Assembly: GCA_963735495.1 (NCBI GenBank)
Contig: CAVTLG010000010.1
Location: forward strand, 1-64,000
Origin: CAVTLG01 sp963735495
Lineage (GTDB): Bacteria; Chloroflexota; Ktedonobacteria; Ktedonobacterales; Ktedonobacteraceae
Direction: 5' to 3'
DNA: 64,000 nt
Shown here: positions 26,558 to 35,200 of the stretch, piece by piece
How the letters are laid out: the number at the start of each line of letters is the position of its first letter
Position numbering within the stretch: position 1 is the stretch's first letter
Program-made: the position numbers and the translations under genes
The notes under the pieces: generated by a model
The model's database searches: none
Told to the model about the DNA's origin: nothing
Seen by the model: the letters and a program-made list of their open reading frames with translations, nothing else

Positions 26558-27988
26558 ATGGCAGGCTCAAAGAAAGCCATTTCAACCTTGGCACTCATCC
26601 CGATGCTTCCTCATGAAACGCTCTACATCGGGGTCGATGTGGGCAAATTCCGGCATGTGGCAGGCTTTCTCTCACGAACCTTGCTCCAAAGACACGAGCG
26701 GTTCGAGGGGTGCCCAACGTTTGTCTTTGAGCAGTCACGCGAAGGCTTCCGTGCCTTGGTAGACCGTATTCGAGAATACGCGCCTCTTGAACAGGCAACC
26801 GTGTTGCTTGAGCACACAGGCCACTATCACAAAAACCTTGAGCAGTATCTTCTGGAGTTGGATATTACCGTCTATCGCATCCATGTTCAGGAGCGTCCGA
26901 AAGGCATGACGAAGACAGACAAGCGTGATGCTCTTGGCCTGGCGAATAGGCTCTACATCCAATTAGAACTAGGGGCCCAAGTTGAAGAGAAAATGCAGCT
27001 GGTTCGACGGGCTGTGCAACCAACGCAAGCCGCAATGCAATTACGAGGCTTTATGCAACATCGTTATGAGCTCTCGCATCAGCGCACACGGCTCAGAAAC
27101 AAGTTGACCGCCATTTGTGATGAGCTCTTTCCTGAGTTTACGCACATTTTTCACGACCCTAACCTCGAAGTGGCTCTTGCCTTTCGAGAAAAGTTCCCGA
27201 CGCCCCACGACATTGCTACGGCCAGTCTTTCTGCATTGCGAGCAACGCGGGTGAAATATTTTCCTTCAGAAGCAAACCTGCTCCGTCTGCAACAATTGGC
27301 CGGGGAGACTATTGGCATCAACAACAAGGATCGTTTGCGTGGGATGAAGCTTGAGCAAGAGTTGTTAATCAAAGAATTGCGTCTGGTCCAGGGACACTTA
27401 GAACGCCTCGACACAGAGATCACTGATATCGTAAGGACCTGCCGTGAAGGACAAATTTTGCTCTCGATGCCACCCATCGGTCCCGTACAGGCAGCCACCA
27501 TCATTGCAACGATAGGGCACATCGATAATTTCGAGAAAGCGAGTGAACTCAAGTCCTACTTTGGCTGGGCACCGACAAGAAACCAAACAGGAGTCACCTT
27601 TGATCGAGCCAAGCTCTCTCACCGAGGGGTGCGTCCAGTGAAACAAATGCTCTTTCTTATGGCTGCGCGGGCAACGACGCTTGACGGCGAATGGGCGCGC
27701 ATCTATCACCGTTTGCTTCCTCGTATGGCAACCTACGACGAACGCGTGAAGGAGTATCGCGGGAAAAAGAAAGTGCTTGGGCGGATTGCCGGGCAAATGG
27801 CTTCTATGATCTTTGCATTGCTGAAGACCGATCAAGAAACGCGAAGCCGGGTGCCATCAGGAGAGGAGCCTCCGCCACCAATGCTCTACGACCCAGAGAT
27901 TCACAGAAAGCACCTGGAAGGCTCCTATCGCTCGTTGAAGCCAGACACTCAGCCCTGGAAGATCCTTCAACTCCCCAACAAGCCGTAA
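26558..27988 (+). CDS. IS110-family transposase
   Basis: 476 aa, apparently intact. The N-terminal RuvC-like DEDD domain shows D in IGVDVGKFRH, E in VLLEHTGHYHKNL and the DD pair in GMTKTDKRDALGLANRL. The C-terminal Tnp_IS116/IS110/IS902 domain shows LLSMPPIGPVQAATIIATIG and the reactive-serine region AKLSHRGVRPVKQ. IS110 enzymes insert circular intermediates guided by a bridge RNA and leave no inverted repeats, which explains why I cannot define ends here. The tyrosine recombinase starts 250 bp upstream on the other strand. Confidence 0.92.
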   Translation: MAGSKKAISTLALIPMLPHETLYIGVDVGKFRHVAGFLSRTLLQRHERFEGCPTFVFEQSREGFRALVDRIREYAPLEQATVLLEHTGHYHKNLEQYLLELDITVYRIHVQERPKGMTKTDKRDALGLANRLYIQLELGAQVEEKMQLVRRAVQPTQAAMQLRGFMQHRYELSHQRTRLRNKLTAICDELFPEFTHIFHDPNLEVALAFREKFPTPHDIATASLSALRATRVKYFPSEANLLRLQQLAGETIGINNKDRLRGMKLEQELLIKELRLVQGHLERLDTEITDIVRTCREGQILLSMPPIGPVQAATIIATIGHIDNFEKASELKSYFGWAPTRNQTGVTFDRAKLSHRGVRPVKQMLFLMAARATTLDGEWARIYHRLLPRMATYDERVKEYRGKKKVLGRIAGQMASMIFALLKTDQETRSRVPSGEEPPPPMLYDPEIHRKHLEGSYRSLKPDTQPWKILQLPNKP

Positions 27989-28051
27989 TGCTCCTCTCAA
28001 AAGGAGATTCCTCGTTTGCTACCTCTGACCAGAGGGAAAAGGGGTAGGGAA

Positions 28052-28078
28052 GCCTCAAGCTTTTGAGAAGCTTGAGGC
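28052..28078 (+). terminator. Perfect 11-bp hairpin downstream of the IS110 transposase
   Basis: GCCTCAAGCTT (28,052-28,062) and its exact complement (28,068-28,078) enclose TTGAG. No T tract. It could be a terminator or part of the IS110 right end. The rest of 27,989-28,313 holds nothing I recognise. Confidence 0.5.
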
Positions 28079-28313
28079 GTGGGTGGAGGGGGGAGTATCT
28101 GGAGATGCACGCTGTACCTCAAAGACAAGCTGTTGTGCAAGGTTCATAACAACCCGGCTCTTCCCTCTGCAAGGAATTGTTGAAGACTTCCTGCCAGGTT
28201 ATTATGAACCTTATTGAAAGTATCCGTTGCGATAAAATCATAGCCTCTAGTAGCCCTTTTTACCCTGTCGTGTTAAGATAAAAACGAGGCCACTAAGTAG
28301 GAAGGGATAAGAT

Positions 28314-28800
28314 ATGCCAAGTGAGTATGTGAAAGACTTAGTTGATCATAAAACACGAGTAGCTAAACACATACAGAAAGTAGCCAATGGTCTTGTCGAG
28401 AGGATTATCGTGAAGGGTGATATTCTCCCTTACTCAATTGATGGCGCAGATGATGAGCCTGCAACGTTGATGACCCTTATCGATGTCGCGTGTAAGCTAA
28501 AACGTGATGCTTCCTATGGTGCTCAGTTCCAATTGAGTGAGCAGGGAAACCGTATTGTTCAGAATACTCTTGCTTATCTTGTTTCCTCTCCAGATAACAC
28601 ACCTCCCTGTTACTGGATAGCCTCTTGTGTCAACGATTTGTTTCTGCGTGCTGCTGTTCACGATAATTCTAAGTTTGGTCCCGATGAGTATGAGGCGTAC
28701 GAAAAAGCGTTCCCTGATCTGCAAAAATACGCTTACGGCTCCGACGAGTTCAAAGCAGCACTGGCGACAATCAGACCAGCAATAGAGCATCACTATAGTA
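28314..28800 (+). pseudogene. DUF5662-like protein, truncated
   Basis: GGAAGGGATAAG precedes ATG 28,314. About 160 codons encode a helical protein with YVKDLVDHKTRVAKHIQKVA and the H-D-x-S-K-F motif (AAVHDNSKFGPDEYEAYEKAF) followed by IEHHYS, the layout of the DUF5662 family common in phages. At ~28,800 the coding sequence runs into antisense integrase DNA; the open frame continues to 29,174 but the tail is an artefact. The function of DUF5662 is unknown; the His/Asp residues suggest a metal-bound hydrolase. Confidence 0.65.
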
Positions 28801-28811
28801 TGGTGGTCCCC

Positions 28812-29237
28812 GACTTCGGTGCGCAGATGGGCGAACCAGCCGGTAATGTGGATGGCATCAATGTCTGCAACCTGCGTGATCTCTTCCTTTTTCTCCAAAT
28901 AGGCCACAAAGAGTCCCAGAGCCGTCTGGTGCCATTCGATGGTTTTGGGGCTCCGGTTCCCGCCGACCTGATCCTGGAGATAGGAATCCAATGCACGTTG
29001 CGCGGTAATGGCACCAGCCCCTTTCTTTGCAGATCGAGGAGGGGGAAGAGGAGCTGGTTCTTCTTCCTCTCCCTCAGATTGTTCCAGACGGGCGGCGCGC
29101 TCTCGGTCAATCTTCTGGCGTTGGACGGCGGCGCGAGCTTCGGTCACCGGTTTGGTGTAGCGGCTGGACCGTGAACGTTCACTCGAAGTGGTCTCACTGG
29201 AAGCCTTTTTGGACGAAGGAGTGCGAAAATCAGACAT
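28812..29237 (-). pseudogene. Integrase N-terminal fragment (tyrosine recombinase)
   Basis: The start is ATG 29,237 after AAAGGG. The first ~75 residues are charged and low-complexity (SSERSRSSRY, QSEGEEEEP). They lead into the core-binding domain ITAQRALDSYLQDQVGG and SPKTIEWHQTALGLFVAYLE, ending with HITGWFAHLRTE at ~28,815. The catalytic domain is absent; the DNA continues as the antisense of DUF5662. Just upstream lie three 10-bp direct repeats and a tRNA-Gly 3' fragment, the expected neighbourhood of a phage-type attachment site. Confidence 0.7.
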
Positions 29238-29281
29238 GCCAACAATCCCTTTCTGATGGGACGCAGCGGCAACCAGAAGGA

Positions 29282-29384
29282 GGCAGGATGTCAATCGTTT
29301 GCATAGGCAGGCTGTTGCAACACTGTGTAGATAAGCGGTCGCGCATCACGCGGCAGGATGTTGCCCAAAAACACGGCAGGATGT
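29282..29384. repeat. Three copies of GGCAGGATGT, candidate integrase arm sites
   Basis: Exact copies at 29,282-29,291, 29,352-29,361 and 29,375-29,384 lie between the integrase start and the tRNA fragment. Direct repeats at this position are typical of arm-type binding sites in an attP region. Binding is inferred. Confidence 0.45.
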
Positions 29385-29437
29385 CGCTGAAGCCTGTTTG
29401 ATACAAACAAAAATCGCCTTTCTGTCACCGCTCATCT

Positions 29438-29457
29438 GCCAATTCCTACGAATTGGC
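29438..29457. terminator. 8-bp hairpin beside the tRNA fragment
   Basis: GCCAATTC (29,438-29,445) and GAATTGGC (29,450-29,457) enclose CTAC. Without a T tract the role is uncertain. Confidence 0.35.
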
Positions 29458-29494
29458 GCTACAAGCCGATTGAGAGAGACGATCATCAGAGAAA

Positions 29495-29541
29495 AGCGGG
29501 AGACGAGATTCGAACTCGCGACAGCCTGCTTGGAAGGCAGG
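29495..29541 (-). tRNA. 3' fragment of tRNA-Gly(TCC), likely att-site remnant
   Basis: On the minus strand the sequence from the anticodon stem (CCTGCC-TTCCAAG-CAGG) through variable loop, T arm (GCGAGTTCGAATCTCGT) and acceptor 3' strand (CTCCCGCT) matches tRNA-Gly with anticodon TCC. The 5' half is not a tRNA: D arm missing, AGCGG only by chance or decay. A tRNA 3' end retained next to an integrase gene is what site-specific integration leaves behind. It should not be counted as a functional tRNA. Confidence 0.7.
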
Positions 29542-29804
29542 AACTTACAAGATCACCGCTTGTTTCTTTTAAAATGGCTCCATATGCGGCTTTAGCATTG
29601 CCACGTGGAGTGTGAGCGTGCCCAACAAAAGTGTTCACAAGCATTTCAACACATGACCACCTGCTTTTCCTGAATTGCAAACTTTCGCCCTGTAAATTCC
29701 TTCCTGACAAAAGTGTTCGCCAACTCGCATAAGCAGGTTGTTAGCCACTGGAACTGCTTCTCAAGTAACTATAGAACATCTCTTCGTCAAAAACAAGGGA
29801 GGCA

Positions 29805-29960
29805 GGTGTTCGCTCAGAAATGCTTCCCAAATTCGTATGCGTTTTTGCCACTGGATGCTCACAAGAAGGACATTCGCTTTCTGTGCCACATTTTTCTTCT
29901 TTCATCCTCCAAAGGTGGGTCAAGATCAAGTTTACTTCTCTCTCAAATGCATTCTTGCCA
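29805..29960 (+). repeat. Decayed coding repeat, copy A (flanks NTase pair)
   Basis: This ~155-bp stretch is similar (roughly three quarters identical) to 31,830-31,990 in direct orientation. Translated, both give KCFP-x-S-x(2)-FL-x-LDAH-x-K and RFL-x-H, with a frameshift in copy A. Conservation at the amino-acid level suggests remnants of a once-coding duplicated sequence. The family is unknown. Confidence 0.55.
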
Positions 29961-30107
29961 TATCTTCAATCATTCATTCGATCTTAAGGGTCTTTCGATA
30001 GATAAAAGGCAGAATACCTTTTTTTGCACATTGAAAAAACGTGGTGCTTGACACACTCCTCAAGGTTCGGTATCCTTCGTGTAAAGGAATACTCGGGAGC
30101 AGACGGC

Positions 30108-30974
30108 GTGAGAACACAATCCATTGATACCTCTCCAGAATTTGAGCGGATACAGATTGCCCGCATCCGTGCATTTTCTGCCGCCAAAAAGTTCACCTCA
30201 GTGCGCAGTTGGACCCAATCGATCACCTCCGCCAATCTCTCCTCGGCAGATAGTTCTTCCGACGAGAGGCTAGAGCGTGATCAGGCTGCCGCCTTCGTTG
30301 CCCGTGAGTATGGAGATCGCCTTGCACACCTCTTTTTCCATGCCATTGAAAAACAGCCGGAGTGGAGACTCCAAACACCAGACCTCTTGGAGGTCTTGCT
30401 TCCAATTCTTGATGTTGCTGAGCATCTCAACATTCCGGCTCTCCTCATCGGTTCTGTTGCTGGCTCGATCCACGGATTTCCTCGATCGGCACAAGATGTG
30501 GATATCCTGGCTAATTTCCACAGAGAACAGCTTGCTTTCCTCTTGGAACAACTTGCTCACAGCTATGTCTTCGACCCACACGCCATCACGTTGTCACAAC
30601 AACAACCCACATCTTTCAGCTTGCTGCATGTCTCTCGACTGATCAAAGTTGATGTCTTCCTCCCTTCAACACGCTTTGAAAGAGCTCTGCTGAAACGGAG
30701 GCAGGCACAGGTGTTCATTGAAGGAAGAGCACCACTGTTGATTGCGTCTGCGGAAGATATGGTGTTACTCAATCTGATCCAGTACCAAGCGCAAGGAAAC
30801 AACGCAGATGACCGATGGAATGATATCCTTGGCATTCTCAAGGTGCAAGCACCGACATTGGATCTTGCATATCTTGATCGGCAAGCAAAAAGTGTGGATG
30901 TCGAAGGGCTTTTATCACAGGCACTCGTCGATGCCGGAATTCGTGATACCGTGTCATCTTCATCTCTGCTCTAG
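30108..30974 (+). CDS. Nucleotidyltransferase-fold protein (AbiEii/MNT-like), paralogue 1
   Basis: About 288 aa from GTG 30,108 (CGGGAGC upstream; the open frame extends further 5'). The first ~90 residues are a helical extension. Residues ~95-280 hold the NTase core: LLIGSVAGSIHGFPRS followed by QDVDIL with metal-binding D130 and D132, and a later strand KVDVFLPS providing the third Asp. This is the minimal NTase/AbiEii layout. A second paralogue follows 60 bp downstream. NTases of this group can be toxins that modify tRNA or protein, but no antitoxin (HTH/AbiEi-type) gene is adjacent, so the role is open. Confidence 0.75.
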   Translation: MRTQSIDTSPEFERIQIARIRAFSAAKKFTSVRSWTQSITSANLSSADSSSDERLERDQAAAFVAREYGDRLAHLFFHAIEKQPEWRLQTPDLLEVLLPILDVAEHLNIPALLIGSVAGSIHGFPRSAQDVDILANFHREQLAFLLEQLAHSYVFDPHAITLSQQQPTSFSLLHVSRLIKVDVFLPSTRFERALLKRRQAQVFIEGRAPLLIASAEDMVLLNLIQYQAQGNNADDRWNDILGILKVQAPTLDLAYLDRQAKSVDVEGLLSQALVDAGIRDTVSSSSLL

Positions 30975-31034
30975 ATACTGCTTCCAAGCACTCTTATTCC
31001 TAAAAAGCTCTGTCCTGAGAGGAAGGAAAAAAAC

Positions 31035-31631
31035 ATGTCTCCCGCTTCACCTATGAATACCCCAGAGATTATTCAGGCTCTCACACCACTCGTCGATGTC
31101 TTTGAGCACTTCAGTATTCCTTATTACATTGGCGGGTCCGTTGCCAGCTCGGTGTATGGCAAACGACGAGCGACGCAGGATGTTGACATTGTCGCAGCAA
31201 TTCAACCACAACACGTACAAACGCTCGTCAAGCTCCTTGAAAATGAGTATTACATTGACGGTGCTATGATCAAAGATGCTATTCGACACCAATCATCGTT
31301 TAATCTCCTTCACAATGATACAGGTGTCAAAGTCGACGTGTTTGTGTCGAAGACAAGTGCGTTTGCCCAACACGAACTCCACCGGGCAAGAGAGGAAATG
31401 ATTGAACCAGGAACGCGTCCTTTCTATTTTGCCACTCCGGAAGATATCATTCTCAATAAACTGAGTTGGTGGAAGATGGGAGGAGGAACCTCAACACGGC
31501 AATGGAATGATCTTGTTGAAGTGATCAGACACCAGGCAAAGGTTCTCGATAGATCTTATCTGAGACAATCAGCACCACACATCGGGGTAATCGACATCCT
31601 GGAGCAAGCCTTGACCGACGCAGGTCTATAA
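31035..31631 (+). CDS. Nucleotidyltransferase-fold protein (AbiEii/MNT-like), paralogue 2
   Basis: 198 aa with AGAGGAAGG before ATG 31,035. It has the same core as the preceding gene without its N-terminal extension: YYIGGSVASSVYGKRRATQD, with D49 and D51 (QDVDIV), the third Asp in GVKVDVFVS, and the conserved FATPEDIILNKLSWW, a helix typical of AbiEii-like NTases. The pair is probably a tandem duplication transcribed together. Both are bounded by decayed direct repeats at 29.8 and 31.9 kb. Confidence 0.8.
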   Translation: MSPASPMNTPEIIQALTPLVDVFEHFSIPYYIGGSVASSVYGKRRATQDVDIVAAIQPQHVQTLVKLLENEYYIDGAMIKDAIRHQSSFNLLHNDTGVKVDVFVSKTSAFAQHELHRAREEMIEPGTRPFYFATPEDIILNKLSWWKMGGGTSTRQWNDLVEVIRHQAKVLDRSYLRQSAPHIGVIDILEQALTDAGL

Positions 31632-31829
31632 ACAGCGAAAGAGGGGGAAAATCAATACGATGGTTGAAAAATTGAAGATCTCAACTCTTCGCCGCAAATC
31701 CAACAGCAAAAGAGAGAAAAAAAACTGCACTACTACTAATACAGTTGATGGAAAAGGTCTTGGCAGCTCTCTCACCAGCGTCGTTCCTCACAAAACAGGC
31801 TCTCTTTTCGCTCTTGCAAGACCAGGCTC

Positions 31830-31990
31830 TGGCAAAACACAGGAAATGCTTCCCACATTCATCGGTGTTTTTGCTGCTGGATGCTCACGAGAAGAACGTT
31901 CGCTTTCTATACCACCTTTCTCTTCTCGATCCCACAAAGGCGGGTCAAGATCAATTTGCTGCTATCCGTGCACAAAGTCATGCTTTTTCC
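31830..31990 (+). repeat. Decayed coding repeat, copy B
   Basis: Direct copy of 29,805-29,960. Here the frame is open (KCFPHSSVFLLLDAHEKNVR, then RFLYHLSLLDPTKAGQDQ) and happens to be in phase with the downstream RHS gene, but the RHS protein starts at 32,264. The surrounding 31,632-32,263 has no other gene I can support. Confidence 0.55.
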
Positions 31991-32263
31991 CTTGACAAGA
32001 AATCATTGATGAATTTATACTTATACAAGAGATTAGCGGAGATGCCCATCTTGTCCTTGAATATTGACATTGCTTTTCATTCACCGCTCTTGCGACAAAC
32101 GGGGTCGTTGCAGCAGATATCGTGCCATACTATTCTTCACTTGCATCCTGTTCTTCTCTTTGCTCTTTCCCTTTTCTTTTTTTCTCAAGAGGTGCTCTTT
32201 CCCTTACCTCTTTTTCTTTTCTGTGACTGGACTTCTCTGCCAGCTAGACATGGAGATCACACA

Positions 32264-35200
32264 ATGTCTTTACGTCCTGACGAACGTGTCCCAATCCACC
32301 CTTTCCCCTCTTCTCATGCGCGTCCCAGGATTCATCTTCTCAAATATGTCACGTTGCTCTTTTTTCTCTTGCTGCTGTTGAGCAATGTACTCAATAACTG
32401 GCCAACCACGGTGGCGCATGCCGCTGCCACGACCACCACTGCGTCCCGCAGCAAGGTCACACTGACCCAGGCCGTCCAGCAGACGACAACCGATTTACGT
32501 TTCACTACTGGTCCCTTCATCCGTCCTACCAGCATTCCTGCCGTACCCACTTCCACCGCCCAGACCTCCTCTGCGGCTGTCACAACCACGACTACGACGA
32601 AGAAAGCGCTGCCCAGCGCGGCACCTGCCACGATGAAGGCCGCCTCCTTTGCCCTGGATCGCTCGTTTCTGGTCGGCACAGCGACTGCGCCAGCGACGAA
32701 AGCCGCCACACAGGCCAAACGCGCTGCCACTGCACTCTCCCTCACCCCGGCTGCCATTTCCGCCGGAAGCGCTCCGCTCACCTTCACTGGTAGCGACGGT
32801 CGACTGCAGGTACAGGTTCCACGCGGGTCGCTGGACCTGACGCACGCTACCATCGATGGCGGGACAGCTCCAGTCGGCGCGCTCTCGCTGCAAATCAGCC
32901 AGTTGCACGGCTACTCCAGCGCCGAACGCGTCTTGTTAGGAACCTACGTGCTCCAGGTCGTCGATAGTCAGAGCCATGTCGTACACGGCATCATCCTGCG
33001 CCGACCGGCTACCATTCGCTATCACTACACCCGCGCCGATCTGCTGGCCTTTGGCCTGGACCCCGCTTACCTGCTGCTCAGCCAGCCCGATGGCCTCGCC
33101 GCTGCCCGCGCGGCCAAACAATCTACCAGCCCCTACACCACCGCCATGACCAATACTGCCGCCACCCAGACCGTCAGCGCTCAGGTGACAGTACTGGCCG
33201 GCGCGCTGGACGTCAGCGGGGAACCTGAGTTACAAACTCCCGCCAAACCCGATCTCGCCTCCGTGGAGGGCAACTCTGGCCAGCTCTCCTATAGCTATCC
33301 CCTCGATGTCGCCCCCGGCGCAGATGGCTTTGAGCCTTCCTTGAACCTCTCCTATTCCAGTGAGAGCACCAATGAGCGCTACAGTCGACGCGCCCCTGCT
33401 GACGACGTCGGCGATGGCTGGGACCTCTCGTTGGGTTCTATCAGCATGGAGACCTATCCCAGCACGAGCACCAGCGCGGGCACCTGGTATTTTCTCAGCG
33501 GCGTTGCCATCGGCGGCGGCGTCAGTGACCGCCTCGTCCAATCGGCAGTGGGGGCCGATGGTCGCATCTACTTCGATACCGAACATATCACCGCTCTGCG
33601 TATTATGTACGCATCTGGCTGTTTCCATATTTGGGACCGTTCCGGCTACTACTACGAGTTGGGCTGCACCAGCGACTCCAAGCAATACACTACCGACTCC
33701 AGCGGCACCGTGAGCTACTATCGCTACGACCTCGACGAAGTGCTGGCTCCCTATAATTCCACCAGCCAGGTCAAAGCCATGCTCATCAGCTACCTGCAAG
33801 ACAAAACAACCTCTGGCAGCTACACGACCGTGCGCGATGCCGTGATCAAGCAGATTACCTACGGCTACGCGACCACCGTCGTTGATCCGACGCTGACGCT
33901 GGTGGATGGCACGGTGGACTTCCACTACCACGCCCCCAGCGTGCCCAGCGGCGCGAGTAGCTTTGTCACCGCGTACGGCAACAATTACAACTGTAATAGC
34001 ACCCCACCGGCTACCACCACCCTGCGCTGTGACGATCCGGTCACGTATAACAGTGTTTCCTCTCCGGATGTGATGAGTACCTTCTCGCTTGATAGCGTCA
34101 CCAGCTATGTGGGCGACGATAGTAGTAGCAGCCACAAAGACACCAGCTACGCCTTTACCTACCAGGACATCCCTTACACCACCAGTTACTACGATCCCTA
34201 TACCTCGGTTCAGCAAGCCGGATCAGGCGATCACTTGCTGCGTCAGGTAACTCCCACCATCTATCAAAATGGCACAGCCCATGTGCGCAAGCCCATCCTC
34301 TTTCTCTATTCGACCAACTTGCAAGATACCTATACCGACGCCAGCCAGAAGGTTGAGGATGGCTCCGAACAGTATGGCGGACAAACCTTCTGGCACTATC
34401 TCACCCAGTACGATGATCTGACGACAGGGGTGGGCGAGAATATCACCTACGGCACTGCCTATGCCAACACCAACGGCACCCCCTATATCACTGATAGCTC
34501 GGACAATGTGACCGATGATCGGCATGATCCACTCTTCTGCACCAACCATGCCAGCCTGTGTGTCGGCTCGTATGCGACCCCGGCAGCCTACGCCTGGAGC
34601 GTGCAGGTGGTCACGCAGATCCAGAATCGTGGGGCCGATAGCACGGACTCGACGATTGCCACACCCACCACGACCTACAACTACTGGCTAGCCTCGGTCT
34701 CCAGTAACGCGGGCAAGGTATCCTGTAATCCGATCACCGCCTCCGGCACGCCTACAACGCCCAAGCAGACCGACTGTGTCGGCGACAACTGGGTGCCCGG
34801 CTACAATGGCACCACTGATCAGCAAGGTGCCGACTGGGCCGACTACTATCACGCCGAATTTCGCGGCTTCAACGGCGTCTTTATCACCAGTCCCGAAGGC
34901 AACCTGACCACCGACTACTACTTCAGCACCGAAGGCTGGAATACCCCCGAATCCGATGGTGGCAACTATAACCGGGGCGAGTTGTACGAAGAAGATGTCT
35001 ACTGGGGCAATCAGGCCAGCAGCGGATCGCTGCTACAACAAACGAAAAATTATTACAGCGGCGTCTCCGGTCCTTTCAGCACGATTAATAGCTGTAACGG
35101 CGATCTCAACCCGACCTATAATCCCTGCATCCTGGAGGTCTTGCGCAGCAAGACGATTGAGCCAGAATCGATGGGCGATGTCACCGACGCTCCCTGGGTA

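Noticed and set aside
29398..29595. 65-aa ORF containing RETRFELATACLEGR
   Set aside because: This is the well-known false translation across a tRNA gene; the DNA is the tRNA-Gly 3' fragment read on the wrong strand.
31745..32263. Possible 173-residue N-terminal extension of the RHS protein
   Set aside because: A signal peptide and a ribosome-binding site are found at 32,264; the extension covers a decayed repeat and is in phase by chance.
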